Origin: Saccharicrinis sp963677345 | Lineage (GTDB): Bacteria > Bacteroidota > Bacteroidia > Bacteroidales > Marinilabiliaceae | Direction of reading: 5' to 3' | Assembly: GCA_963677345.2 (NCBI GenBank) | Contig: CAXXLC010000029.1 | Coordinates: 62,001 to 126,000 of the forward strand | Length of the DNA: 64,000 nucleotides | Shown here: piece after piece, positions 27,232 through 36,618 of the stretch | Layout of the letters: each line of letters opens with the position of its first letter | Numbering within the stretch: the first letter of the stretch is position 1 | Program-made: the position numbers and the translations under genes | The notes under the pieces: generated by a model | What the model was told of the DNA's origin: nothing | Seen by the model: only the letters and a program-made list of their open reading frames with translations | Database searches by the model: none

Positions 27232-28348
27232 GTGTGATAATTACTTAATAAGTTAACTAATCTTCAAGGCATCGCCTGTATAAGTCCACCGAAAAGGCTT
27301 TGCCCTTGTATCATTGTATGTTTTCACATACTCTATCAGCTGAGAGGCTAATTGCTCTGAGGATTGCCAGATGCCGCCTTTTACAACATCCTTAGTCAGG
27401 ATATTAAACCATATCTCAACTTGATTTAACCATGATGAGTATGTAGGTGTAAAATGTAACTTAATCTTCCTTTTGCCTTGCAGCCATTCCTTTACATCCT
27501 TGTGCTTGTGTATTGACAGGTTGTCCGCTATAATGTGAAGCTTTTTATTGCGATACTTCCTGTCGAGTGATTTTAAAAACTTCAAGAAGTTTTCTGCATT
27601 ATTTGATTTTATTGTCTTGGCTGTCACTTCTCCTGTGTGCACCGCAAGTGCAGCTATTAAAGAAACTGTGCCATTGCGTTTGTATGTTGCTGTTTGTCTT
27701 CTTGGGTTGCCTGGTTTTAGTGGCAGCTCCGGCTGAGTTCTGTCAAGCGCTTGTATTTGAGTCTTTTCATCAACGCAAATAACCAAGGCGTTTTCCGGTG
27801 GTGACATATAAAGCCCTACAATATTTATCATCTTCTCCTCGAACTCAGGGTCTTTTGACTTGCCACACCAGTATTCAATTTTATGCGGTTTTAAATCCGC
27901 TTTGTTTAGAATTTGAGATACTATAGATTGGCTTATGCCGACTTCTTTAGCAATACGTTCTTGCGACCAATTGGTATATCCGCCATTCGGCTTAGTGCAA
28001 GCTTTTTCAATAACCAATGCTTGCTGCTCAGGGGTGATGATCTTTGGTTTTCCGCTTCGCGGGGCATCTTTTAGTCCCGAAATGCCTTTCTCCCGAAAGC
28101 GTTGCCGCCATTTATTTACGACTGGTTTACTCAATCTTGTTTGTGTCACAATCTCATCCATAGACAAACCTTGGTTTGAATATAAGATTATTTCGGCTCG
28201 CTCTACATAACGCTTTTCAAGCTTTCGTGAGCGGCTCATGGTTAGAAGCTCGTCCTTCTCATCCATGGTCAATTGAATTGGTCTTCCTATCCTTGCCATA
28301 TAGCAAAGATAATAAAATATTAGTGAACTAACTTAATAATTATCACAC
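27232..28348 (-). mobile_element. IS630-family element
   Basis: A 1117-bp element between duplicated TA dinucleotides (27230-27231 and 28349-28350), the IS630 target. The terminal inverted repeats begin GTGTGATAATTA on both ends and extend imperfectly for about 30 bp. It carries a single transposase on the minus strand and splits the cassette 3 gene. Confidence 0.92.
27253..28299 (-). CDS. IS630 family transposase
   Basis: A 348-residue single-frame transposase. It has an N-terminal helix-turn-helix (about 30-80, SKPVVNKWRQRFREKGISGL), a winged-helix part (WSQERIAKEVGISQSIVSQ) and a DDE domain with D177 in VICVDEKTQ, D259 in IIADNLSIHKH and E295 in SSWLNQVEIWFN. All catalytic residues are intact, so it may be active. 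It needs no programmed frameshift, unlike some members of the family. Confidence 0.95.
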   Translation of the reverse strand: MARIGRPIQLTMDEKDELLTMSRSRKLEKRYVERAEIILYSNQGLSMDEIVTQTRLSKPVVNKWRQRFREKGISGLKDAPRSGKPKIITPEQQALVIEKACTKPNGGYTNWSQERIAKEVGISQSIVSQILNKADLKPHKIEYWCGKSKDPEFEEKMINIVGLYMSPPENALVICVDEKTQIQALDRTQPELPLKPGNPRRQTATYKRNGTVSLIAALAVHTGEVTAKTIKSNNAENFLKFLKSLDRKYRNKKLHIIADNLSIHKHKDVKEWLQGKRKIKLHFTPTYSSWLNQVEIWFNILTKDVVKGGIWQSSEQLASQLIEYVKTYNDTRAKPFRWTYTGDALKIS

Positions 28349-28608
28349 TAGGAGATAAAATTCAAATAAATGGTTCAATAAAAGGATATAAATTCACACT
28401 ACTATTTATTTTGACATTTTCTTTATTTTCGATTGGCGGTATGATTGGACACTTATTTTTTATTACCGGCCATGACGACTTAAAAATTTTCTTTTCTATA
28501 ATGACTTTGGTTGGTATTACAAATAGTTATGGAGCAATTAATGGACTTAAAAAGTATAAGAAACAATTCATTGAAAAGATAAAAAACATTAACTGAATAA
28601 AATGCCGA

Positions 28609-28675
28609 AACGCTAACACTTAGCCTCTAATGTAGGGTTGCTTGCATACCCTACAGATTGGAGGGTTTGTTGAAC
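28609..28675 (+). repeat. attC-like site closing cassette 3
   Basis: Begins AACGCTAAC (28609-28617), the exact reverse complement of GTTAGCGTT that opens cassette 3 at 26951. A compact hairpin TGTAGGGT/ACCCTACA (28631-28638, 28648-28655) with flanking CCTC/GAGG follows. It ends at GTTGAAC (28669-28675), which fits the GTTRRRY core and would open a fourth cassette. At 67 bp it is a short attC. Confidence 0.75.
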
Positions 28676-28972
28676 TAAACAATATTCCAGCAGCTAATCT
28701 GTAAGGTATTAATACTGTGATTTTTACTTATAGTGTTATAAATGGCATTTTTATAGCTTTTTATATGGTTTTATCATTGTCATTTTTGTGGTATATCAGA
28801 AAATAATGAACCATTTTATTAATTTGTTGCACTTGACAGTAATTTAATGCACTTGTTATTTAATTGTAATACTGTTTTTTAACCACTATTTTGACAAGAG
28901 GATATAGCATTCCCATTTATGCTTAATGACATATTCTTTAGTTTGTTGGTAAATAGGGACTTGCTGCAAATA
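28676..28972. other. gene-free stretch, possible remnant of a fourth cassette
   Basis: It follows the core site GTTGAAC, but no reading frame and no closing GTTCAAC site are found before the transposon remnants. Short TGCACTTG repeats occur near 28826 and 28849. It is probably a cassette truncated by the insertions to its right. Confidence 0.4.
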
Positions 28973-29134
28973 TTAGTAAGCAGGAGGAGCCCTTTTACCA
29001 GGGTAAGAAAGTATTAAAGCCAGCTCACCACCACAATCTTTACAACTAAGACTGGAACGTTTCCCAAACTTCATTTCAAGTACCTGAGCTCTTGAAAGTT
29101 TTAGTTTATGAAAAGTTTGGATATTCTTGACCAT
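28973..29134 (-). pseudogene. C-terminal fragment of an IS91-like transposase
   Basis: The last 53 codons read TFHKLKLSRAQVLEMKFG, then CKDCGGELALIL and a final KRAPPAY. A CxxC pair followed by a proline-rich R-x-P-P end is the usual terminus of IS91-type transposases. The upstream part is missing, cut by the IS21 left end. The assignment rests on this short tail only. Confidence 0.4.
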
Positions 29135-29366
29135 GTTGACCCCCCTTTCCAGAAGCTGGTTAATGTAATGTTTTGGGCATGACATTCCGGCAGATGCTGA
29201 CCCCTTTAATAAGGATTGAGGGCAAGAATGTGCTACCGGAACGGAAATAAAACGGAGCATATTGACCCCCTCTCTAACAATCGTTCCTCAAAAAAAACGG
29301 AGCATGTTGACCCCTTGGATTTAGGTTTAATTAATTAGTAGTTTAAACTACTAATTGATACTGATT

Positions 29367-30932
29367 ATGGCAGGAAAACCTAAAAGAATGAGCCAAGTAA
29401 AACAAATACTACAATTACATAGTCAAGGGTTTGGTAATAAAACCATTGCCCGCAATTTAGGCATAAGTAAGAACACGGTTAAGAGTTATCTGATTAAATA
29501 CCGTAGTTCAAAGCTAAGCCTTAACACACTGTTAAAGATGGAGGATCATGCACTTGAAAAAGTCTTTCATCCTGGTAATCCTGCATATAAGGATCAGCGT
29601 TTTGAGGTGCTTAAAAGCAAGTTGGATTATTTTGAAAACGAACTTCAAAAGCCTGGAGTAACCAAGCAGTTGCTTTGGGAAGAATATCGCTTATCAAATC
29701 CATCAGGATACAGCCTGAGCCAATTTAGTTATCACTTAGCACAACATCTTCTTACAAAGAATCCATCAATGGTATTACACCATGAACCTGGAGAAAAACT
29801 ATTTGTAGACTATGCTGGTAAAAAGCTATCTTACATTGATGCTACCACAGGAGAGATCATCGAATGTCAGGTTTTTGTGGCCTGTTTACCATACTCCGAT
29901 TATAGTTTCTGTATAGCAGTGCCCAGTCAGCGCATTGATGATTTTATTTATGCACTTACATGCTGTTTGCAGAGTTTAGGAGGGACTCCAAAGGTTTTGG
30001 TTCCCGACAATCTTAAATCTGCTGTAATAAGAGCCAATAGGTATGAGCCAACCATTAATCAGGCACTCGAAGATTTTGCTAACCATTACAATATGGCTGT
30101 AGTCCCGACCAGAGCAAGAAAACCCAAAGACAAAGCTCTGGTTGAAAATCAAGTAAAACTCATCTACAATCGGGTATATGCTCGCATTCGGCATCAACAG
30201 TTCTTTTCATTAGATCAGCTCAATAAGGCCATAAAAGAACATACACTTAAACACAATCAAACACGCATGCAAAAGCGTGATTATTGTAGAGAAGAACACT
30301 TTTTATCAAATGAAAAAGCATTGCTTCAGGAACTGCCAAAGGATTCTTTTGAAATAAAGTATTACAAGGAATATAAACTGGCACAAAACAATCATATATA
30401 CCTCGGAGAAGATAAACACTACTACAGTGCACCATATCAATACATAGGCAAAAGGCTAAAGGTTATATATACTCGCTCGATGGTGCGTATCTACTATAAA
30501 TACAACCAAATAGCAGTACATCAACGTAGTTACTCAACAGGAACATACACCACTGATAAAGAACATTTGTGTTCTACTCATCAGCATTATTTAAACCGAA
30601 GTCCTGAGTATTATAAAGACAAAGCAATAAAACTATCTGAAACATTAGGACAACTGGTAGAGATGATTTTTACTCAAAAGAAATATCCCGAACAACTCTA
30701 TCGTACTTGTGACGGTCTGTTTAGTTTGTGTAAAAATACCCCGATCGATACGTTTAATAAAGCCTGTCAGATAGCTATCGACAATCAAAATTACAGTTAT
30801 GGTTTTGTGATGAATATTATCAAAAATAAAATGACAGAATCAACTCAGCAGGATCCTCAAAAAGATCTTCCGCAACACAATAACATCAGGGGAAGAGAAT
30901 ATTATAATAATCAATTATCATTTAAATTTTAA
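29367..30932 (+). CDS. istA: IS21 family transposase IstA
   Basis: About 521 residues from the ATG at 29367; a longer reading from a TTG at 29355 is less likely. An N-terminal helix-turn-helix (QGFGNKTIARNLGISKNTVK) is followed by the rve-type DDE core with FVDYAGKKLSYID, VLVPDNLKSAV and KALVENQVKLIYNRV, and a C-terminal domain with the Mu-type beta-barrel (HYYSAPYQYIGKRLKVIY). It ends in LSFKF with its stop codon TAA inside the 8-bp target used by the IS66-type element, so the protein itself is intact. Confidence 0.93.
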   Translation: MAGKPKRMSQVKQILQLHSQGFGNKTIARNLGISKNTVKSYLIKYRSSKLSLNTLLKMEDHALEKVFHPGNPAYKDQRFEVLKSKLDYFENELQKPGVTKQLLWEEYRLSNPSGYSLSQFSYHLAQHLLTKNPSMVLHHEPGEKLFVDYAGKKLSYIDATTGEIIECQVFVACLPYSDYSFCIAVPSQRIDDFIYALTCCLQSLGGTPKVLVPDNLKSAVIRANRYEPTINQALEDFANHYNMAVVPTRARKPKDKALVENQVKLIYNRVYARIRHQQFFSLDQLNKAIKEHTLKHNQTRMQKRDYCREEHFLSNEKALLQELPKDSFEIKYYKEYKLAQNNHIYLGEDKHYYSAPYQYIGKRLKVIYTRSMVRIYYKYNQIAVHQRSYSTGTYTTDKEHLCSTHQHYLNRSPEYYKDKAIKLSETLGQLVEMIFTQKKYPEQLYRTCDGLFSLCKNTPIDTFNKACQIAIDNQNYSYGFVMNIIKNKMTESTQQDPQKDLPQHNNIRGREYYNNQLSFKF

Positions 30933-30934
30933 AA

Positions 30935-32448
30935 GTAACTATTCAGTCATGCCTTAAACTATAGCTATAGCACGAAGCGTATCAAAGGGATTTTGAGAAC
31001 TCTTGATAGCAGTATCTATAATAGATCTTTGTATTGCATAATGATTTGCACCTTCAAATGATTTGAAGAAACCACTGACTTTTTGTTTTACTTTAAAATT
31101 TCTCACAGCCCGTTCCGAAGCATTATTATCAGGAGGAACATCAGGTTGATTTAGGAATGTGAATACATAATCAGCGTATTTTACTAATCTGTTTTTAAAG
31201 ACAACCACTTCTTTTAATGTTTCGCTTATCTGCTTATTCTGGAGTTTCACAAATGCTTTAAATATTTCTGCTTTAGTTGCCTTATCATCCCAATTATTGT
31301 TGTAGATTTTTAGGGCTTTAATAATAAGCGTTTTCATTTTCGATGCCCAGTTGCTTTTGGGATATTTCTGGATAAAGAATTCAAGCTCTCTTAAAAGGTG
31401 AGCAGTACACAATTGGTGATTTCCTGCTTGTGTTTTAAAATAAGGTTTCCAACAATCTGTTACCAAAGTATTGTTTTTAAAACCTTCCGGCATAATTTCC
31501 TCAATAGCATCATAACCTCGTTTCTGATGAACGGATAAAAAGGTAGATTGTGCATTTTGAAAGACCCATGCCCAATGAAGTTTTCCATTAATATTAGTTC
31601 CTGTTTCATCAGCTCCAACAGTACAATGAGAAAGTACATTGTTACGTATTTGCTCGTAGAAAGGAGTTGCTTTTTTAGTGAACTTACCAATCAGATAGTT
31701 TAAACCTCCAGTACTAATTTTTAACCCTAATATGGTATTAAAGAATTCACGCAAGCGGTCATAAGGCATATATTGGCGAGTGTACATATAAGCAGCTAAG
31801 GCCTGAGTGTTTGTACCATAACTAACAGGTGTATTTACTTGATTAGGATAGCATCCCTTGTTTACCATTCCACAACTGCATTGTTTATGGTAAATACGGT
31901 GTTCGGTAATCACTGGTTTAATAGGTGGTATGTCAATTACCTGACGCCTTCCTGCAAATGTGCCTGCAATATCTGAAAGATTATTGCCACAACACTTACA
32001 ATAATTTGAATAGTGTTCTTGTATAACTGTTGGTTCTTCGACCATTTTTAGTGTATTGCCTTTATGTCCTGATTGCCCTCCTGGTTTTTTGCCTGATTTT
32101 TTTCGTAATGATTGTGTTCTAGGTAATTTGGGAAAATCAGATGAAGGTGGCTTGCTGCTATTTCTACTGTTCTTTGGTGTTTCATAATGAGAAAGACGTT
32201 CTTTGAGGGTGGCATTTTCCTCGCGAAGTTCCTTGTTCTCTGTTTCGAGTTTATTAACTCTAACAAGTAAGGCATCTAATTTTTCTTCTATACTTTTCTT
32301 CTTTCCCATGCAGATGCAAAGGTCGACATACCTACTCTTTACTGAAACTATATTTCATATTCTTTATTCACAATTTTCTTTATTTCAGTAATACTTATCA
32401 ACATTCTCCAGAAAAATTTATGTTTTTAAAATTTGACTGAATAGTTAC
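30935..32448 (-). mobile_element. IS66-family element, single-ORF (ISBst12-like) type, copy 2
   Basis: Same length (1514 bp) and the same 15-bp terminal repeats as the copy at 17111. Its own 8-bp target duplication TTTTAAAA lies at 30927-30934 and 32449-32456. It lies between istA and istB of the IS21 element, opposite to their direction. Confidence 0.95.
30954..32309 (-). CDS. IS66 family transposase (TnpC type), second copy
   Basis: A 451-residue protein, nearly identical to the transposase at 17130-18485. The few differences lie around residues 370-395 (KAEIFKAF, VVFKNRL). The coiled coil, zinc-finger region and DDE motifs are all intact. Near-identity suggests that both copies arrived recently. 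Confidence 0.95.
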   Translation of the reverse strand: MGKKKSIEEKLDALLVRVNKLETENKELREENATLKERLSHYETPKNSRNSSKPPSSDFPKLPRTQSLRKKSGKKPGGQSGHKGNTLKMVEEPTVIQEHYSNYCKCCGNNLSDIAGTFAGRRQVIDIPPIKPVITEHRIYHKQCSCGMVNKGCYPNQVNTPVSYGTNTQALAAYMYTRQYMPYDRLREFFNTILGLKISTGGLNYLIGKFTKKATPFYEQIRNNVLSHCTVGADETGTNINGKLHWAWVFQNAQSTFLSVHQKRGYDAIEEIMPEGFKNNTLVTDCWKPYFKTQAGNHQLCTAHLLRELEFFIQKYPKSNWASKMKTLIIKALKIYNNNWDDKATKAEIFKAFVKLQNKQISETLKEVVVFKNRLVKYADYVFTFLNQPDVPPDNNASERAVRNFKVKQKVSGFFKSFEGANHYAIQRSIIDTAIKSSQNPFDTLRAIAIV

Positions 32449-32458
32449 TTTTAAAACA

Positions 32459-33178
32459 ATGAAAGTTATTGAAAATCAATTATCACAATTGCGCCTTTAT
32501 GGTTTAAAAAAAAGCTGGACAGCCCTTTTAGAAACTCGTAAAAACAATGAGCTGTCATTGAACGAAGGACTTGAAATCCTTTTGCAGGCAGAACTGCAAG
32601 ACAGGGTGAACCGTCGCTTTGACCGGCTCAGAAAAACGGCTCGATTCAGGTATCAGGCCTCATTGGAAGAATTAATGTATGATGCATCCAGAGGTTTGAA
32701 TAAATCATTAATAACAACATTGTCTTCTGGTGATTATATCTCAAATGGAGAGTCTGTGCTAATTACCGGAGTTACAGGATGTGGTAAAAGTTTTATATCA
32801 TCTGCATTAGGGCATCACGCCTGTGCTCAAGGATTTAAAGTTGCATATTTTAATGTGCAAAAATTATTGCAGCAAACCAAGATGGCTCGCATTGAAGGTA
32901 CAATCTATCAATTAATGAATAAAATATCAAAAGCAAACTTGCTCATATTGGATGATTTTGGCTTAACACATCTTGAAAAACAACATCAAATAGATTTAAT
33001 GGAAATTGTAGAAGACAGACATGCTCGTGCTGCAACTATTATTGTTAGTCAATTACCTGTAGCCAGCTGGTTTGATATTATCGGAGAAGCCACTATTGCT
33101 GATGCTATTTTAGATCGTTTGGTACATACCTCACATCGTATCGAACTCAAAGGAGAAAGTTTAAGAAAAAAAATGTAA
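32459..33178 (+). CDS. istB: IS21 family helper ATPase IstB
   Basis: A 239-residue AAA+ protein that assists IstA in target selection. It has Walker A GVTGCGKSF (near 100-108), Walker B LLILDDFGL, and the family end IADAILDRLVHTSHRIELKGESLRKK. The start ATG lies 3 bp past the right target duplication of the IS66-type element. Its coding part is complete, but its link to the istA transcript is broken and it may no longer be expressed. Confidence 0.93.
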   Translation: MKVIENQLSQLRLYGLKKSWTALLETRKNNELSLNEGLEILLQAELQDRVNRRFDRLRKTARFRYQASLEELMYDASRGLNKSLITTLSSGDYISNGESVLITGVTGCGKSFISSALGHHACAQGFKVAYFNVQKLLQQTKMARIEGTIYQLMNKISKANLLILDDFGLTHLEKQHQIDLMEIVEDRHARAATIIVSQLPVASWFDIIGEATIADAILDRLVHTSHRIELKGESLRKKM

Positions 33179-33288
33179 TTTTGTCATACTAACCATTTTT
33201 AGTTACCCAAATTCAAGGGGGGTCAATATGACCGGAATGAGGGGTCAGCATCACCGGAATATCTAGTTATGTTAAAATTGATTAATGT

Positions 33289-34248
33289 ATGAAAAATAAA
33301 TTCTTTAAAATACTTTTTTCTAATGCGTTGCTCCTGTTATTAATAATTAAAACAACAGGACAAGTACAGACCATTCAAATAGCTGATTCCTTAAAGAGTA
33401 AGGGATTGTACATTGAAGCAATTGACAGTTATAATTTTTTGATTTCTAATCAAGATTCTATTAATTATTGTCGATATCAAATAGCTTGCATTAATTCGCT
33501 CTTAGGTAAAAATGACTCTGCTTTTAATAATCTCTATCTGTGTATACAAAATGGCGCAAGTGCAGAGAATATCATGACAGATACTGATTTTTTAAATTTA
33601 TATGATGACCCGAGGTGGGATTCTGTTAAACATTGTATAGCACAACAATACTTGTTTCAGAACCTAAATATTACCAATAAAGAACTAGCAATTGAGCTGT
33701 ATTTTTTGGGAATAGAAGATCAACGATTTAGAACTCTTAGAAAAAATTACAAACTCAAAGATAAACCTTCTAAACAAACGGTTTATAAATTTCAGACATA
33801 TTACTTTAGAGAGGAGCGATTAAATCAAATAATTGATCAATTTGGCTGGCCCGTTATTTCAATGGTAGGTGAAGAGGCGTCGGAGGCTGCCTTTCTTATT
33901 GCTCAGCACTCAAATTATAAGACTCTGAAGAGAGCATGTAAATTAATGAGTTCGGTGTATCAAAGCAATAAGAATGAGGTGGATAGTCGTCACGTAGCAT
34001 TAATAATAGATAGGAAAAGAGTGTACAGAGGTAGACGTCAGATTTACGGGACTCAACTCGATCAAAAATACAAATATATTGATGGGAAATTTACGCCTGT
34101 TGGTGAGTTAATGTTTGATCCTATTAAGAAAAAGAAGAAGGTTAATGAAAGAAGAAGTGATATGGGGTTAATACCAATTGAAGAATATGCTAAAAGTTTT
34201 GGCATAGAATATATGTGCAAACGCAAGTTTCTATTTTTCACCTATTAA
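33289..34248 (+). CDS. DUF6624 family secreted protein
   Basis: A 319-residue protein with a signal peptide (hydrophobic core near 10-20, NALLLLLIIKTTG, cleavage near residue 24). An N-terminal TPR-like part (about 30-115, with SKGLYIEAIDSYNFLI) precedes a DUF6624-like domain: QFGWPVISMVGEEASEAAFLIAQHSN (about 184-209), RHVALIIDRKRVYRG and RQIYGTQLD. DUF6624 is widespread in Bacteroidota and has no known function. It lies just right of the IS21 element and about 100 bp before a C39 ABC exporter; whether it belongs with that exporter is unclear. Confidence 0.7.
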   Translation: MKNKFFKILFSNALLLLLIIKTTGQVQTIQIADSLKSKGLYIEAIDSYNFLISNQDSINYCRYQIACINSLLGKNDSAFNNLYLCIQNGASAENIMTDTDFLNLYDDPRWDSVKHCIAQQYLFQNLNITNKELAIELYFLGIEDQRFRTLRKNYKLKDKPSKQTVYKFQTYYFREERLNQIIDQFGWPVISMVGEEASEAAFLIAQHSNYKTLKRACKLMSSVYQSNKNEVDSRHVALIIDRKRVYRGRRQIYGTQLDQKYKYIDGKFTPVGELMFDPIKKKKKVNERRSDMGLIPIEEYAKSFGIEYMCKRKFLFFTY

Positions 34249-34355
34249 CTAATGATATAAAATGGTTACTTCCAATTACATTAGCTATATGTGGTATCAC
34301 ATTTAATAATCTGAATTATTTCAGATATTAAAATAAACGAACTAAATTGATTACA

Positions 34356-36548
34356 ATGAAAGATAACTTCCATAGCATTATTCAACCTGATGCTATGGAC
34401 TGTGGACCAACTTGTCTTCAGATGATTGCCAAATACTATGGGCGTTATTATTCCTTAAATACTCTACGCAATTATAGCCATATTACTCGTGAAGGAGTTT
34501 CAATGTTGGGAATAAGTGATGCAGCTGAAGAAATTGGCTTCCGTTCTACGGGTGTTAAAGTGGATTACCAAAAATTACAAGAAGAACAGCCAGTACCTTT
34601 TGTTGCTCATTGGAATCAGGAACACTTTGTTGTTGTATATAAAATAGAAAAAGATAAGATTTGGGTAGCCGATCCTGCACATGGCAAGATAACTTTTACT
34701 CGGGAAGAGTTTATTAAAAGTTGGGCATCTACTGTGAAAGATGGTATACCTAATGGAGTTTGCCTCTTGCTTGAGACAACACCTGATTTTTTTAATCATA
34801 AAGAGGAGCCATTGCAGAAGAGTGGTTTTTCTTTTTTATTCAAGTATTTATTTCCACACAAGAAATTTCTTATTCAACTAGTGTTAGGTCTGCTTGTAGG
34901 AAGTTTACTGCAATTAATCTTTCCTTTTCTAACACAGGCTGTTGTTGATATTGGTATAAATACACAAAATATAAACTTTATTTATCTGGTTCTTACTGCA
35001 CAGTTAATGTTGTTTATTAGTCGTATGAGTGTTGAATTTATTCGCTCCTGGATAATGCTGCACATTAGTACACGCATCAATATCTCGCTAATCAGTGATT
35101 TTCTTATTAAACTAATGCGCTTGCCCATCCGTTTTTTCGACACTAAAATGACAGGTGACATTATCCAACGCATTGAAGACCATGCTCGCATTGAGAACTT
35201 CTTAACTGGACAAACACTGTCGGTGCTATTTTCAATGGTAAACCTGCTTTTGTTTGGAGCCATATTGGCATACTATAGTGGGAAGATTTTTGTGGTGTTT
35301 TTAATTGGCAGCTTTTTGTATTTTACATGGGTATACCTGTTTATGCGCAAACGCCGTGATATTGACTATAAACGGTTTGCCCAAATGTCGTCGGAACAGA
35401 GTAACCTGATGCAGTTGATAACAGGTATGCAAGAAATAAAACTGAATAATTGTGAGAAACAAAAACGTTGGGAATGGGAACGAATTCAGGCACGTCTGTT
35501 TCGTGTAAATGTACAAAGTTTATCACTAAGCCAGTACCAGCAGGTTGGCGGTTTGTTTTTTAATGAAACCAAAAACATCATTATTACAATTATGGCGGCT
35601 TTAGCTGTAGTAAATGGGCAGATGACTTTGGGTATGATGCTATCTGTACAGTACATTCTCGGACAATTAAACAGTCCAATAGACCAGATGATTAATTTTA
35701 TTCATTCCGCCCAAGATGCAAAGATTAGCTTGGAACGTTTGGGCGAAATCCACAATAAAGAGGATGAGGAAAGTTCTGAAGCAGATCGTTTAGCTCAATT
35801 GCCAACTAAAAGTGACTTGCAGATTATTCATGTGTCTTTTCAGTATGAAGGACCTCACTCTCCAAAAGTATTGGATAATATTTCGATTCCAATTCCATCG
35901 CACAAAGTAACTGCCATTGTTGGCACTAGTGGGAGTGGAAAAACAACACTTATTAAAATGTTACTTGGTTTTTACACTCCTGTTCAAGGAGAAATTAAAG
36001 TGGGTGATAACAACCTTAATAATTTTAATCAGGGTTGGTGGCGCAGTAAGTGTGGTGTTGTGATGCAAGATGGCTTTATTTTTTCGGATAGCATTGCTAA
36101 AAACATTGCCGTGGGTGATGAATATATCAACCGGGAACGATTACTCTATGCTGTAAAAGTAGCAAATATCCAAGACTACATTGATGGTCTGCCTCTTGGT
36201 TATAATACAAAAATAGGACAAGAAGGTGTTGGTTTAAGCCAGGGGCAGAAACAACGTATATTGATAGCACGTGCCGTTTACAAAGATCCGGAATATATAT
36301 TTCTTGACGAAGCTACCAATGCATTAGATGCCAATAATGAAAGAGTAATAATGGAAAACCTCGATCAGTTTTTTAGGGGACGAACTGTTATTGTGGTGGC
36401 ACACAGATTAAGTACTGTTCGAAATGCAGACCGGATTATTGTTTTGGAAAAAGGTAAAGTGGTTGAAACAGGTTCGCATCCAGAACTGGTAGATCGTTCA
36501 GGTGCATATTATAATCTTGTAAAAAATCAATTAGAATTGGGAGGTTAA
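34356..36548 (+). CDS. C39-peptidase ABC exporter (bacteriocin-type)
   Basis: A fusion of leader peptidase, membrane domain and ATPase, about 730 residues from the ATG at 34356 (a TTG three codons upstream is less likely). The C39 peptidase has C16 in MDCGPTCLQM, H near 89 in NQEHFVVVY and D in WVADPAHGK, so the catalytic set is complete. Six membrane segments span about 160-430. The ATPase has Walker A GTSGSGKTT, signature LSQGQKQR, Walker B YIFLDEAT and H-loop VVAHRLST. Such exporters cut double-glycine leaders and secrete the peptide. An HlyD adaptor gene follows 70 bp later. No double-glycine precursor is seen nearby. Confidence 0.93.
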   Translation: MKDNFHSIIQPDAMDCGPTCLQMIAKYYGRYYSLNTLRNYSHITREGVSMLGISDAAEEIGFRSTGVKVDYQKLQEEQPVPFVAHWNQEHFVVVYKIEKDKIWVADPAHGKITFTREEFIKSWASTVKDGIPNGVCLLLETTPDFFNHKEEPLQKSGFSFLFKYLFPHKKFLIQLVLGLLVGSLLQLIFPFLTQAVVDIGINTQNINFIYLVLTAQLMLFISRMSVEFIRSWIMLHISTRINISLISDFLIKLMRLPIRFFDTKMTGDIIQRIEDHARIENFLTGQTLSVLFSMVNLLLFGAILAYYSGKIFVVFLIGSFLYFTWVYLFMRKRRDIDYKRFAQMSSEQSNLMQLITGMQEIKLNNCEKQKRWEWERIQARLFRVNVQSLSLSQYQQVGGLFFNETKNIIITIMAALAVVNGQMTLGMMLSVQYILGQLNSPIDQMINFIHSAQDAKISLERLGEIHNKEDEESSEADRLAQLPTKSDLQIIHVSFQYEGPHSPKVLDNISIPIPSHKVTAIVGTSGSGKTTLIKMLLGFYTPVQGEIKVGDNNLNNFNQGWWRSKCGVVMQDGFIFSDSIAKNIAVGDEYINRERLLYAVKVANIQDYIDGLPLGYNTKIGQEGVGLSQGQKQRILIARAVYKDPEYIFLDEATNALDANNERVIMENLDQFFRGRTVIVVAHRLSTVRNADRIIVLEKGKVVETGSHPELVDRSGAYYNLVKNQLELGG

Positions 36549-36618
36549 GTAATTTTTATGAATGCAAATGAGCATAAATAACCTATTTCATAAAAAAAGC
36601 TTTAAGTAAGTAGTACAT

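Larger units (their letters stand above)
27001..28596 (+). pseudogene. small membrane protein of cassette 3, split by IS630
   Basis: The first 77 codons (27001-27231) end in ITGHIVEL. Removing the IS630 element and one TA restores the frame exactly at 28351, which continues GDKIQINGSIKGYKF and then two membrane helices (LLFILTFSLFSIGGMIGHLFF and the ILTLVGITN-like segment FFSIMTLVGITNSYGA) to the stop at 28596. The rebuilt protein has 158 residues. The pattern FxGxIxxxxFxI...IxGxI followed by two helices resembles an unnamed family found often in Flavobacteria; function is unknown. Confidence 0.8.
29183..33260 (+). mobile_element. IS21-family element interrupted by an IS66-type copy
   Basis: The outer ends share ATTCCGG followed by GATGCTGACCCC on the left (29183-29204) and its inverse on the right (33241-33260). 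Further inner copies of the type CATNTTGACCCC lie at 29259, 29303 and near 33215, as expected for the multiple transposase sites of IS21 ends. Exact ends and the target duplication are uncertain. It contains istA and istB, now separated by 1.5 kb of IS66-type DNA. Confidence 0.85.

Noticed and set aside
17111..32448. A composite transposon formed by the two IS66-type copies
   Set aside because: Each copy has its own intact 8-bp duplication (AAATCTTT and TTTTAAAA). A composite transposon would share one duplication at its outer ends, so they inserted independently.
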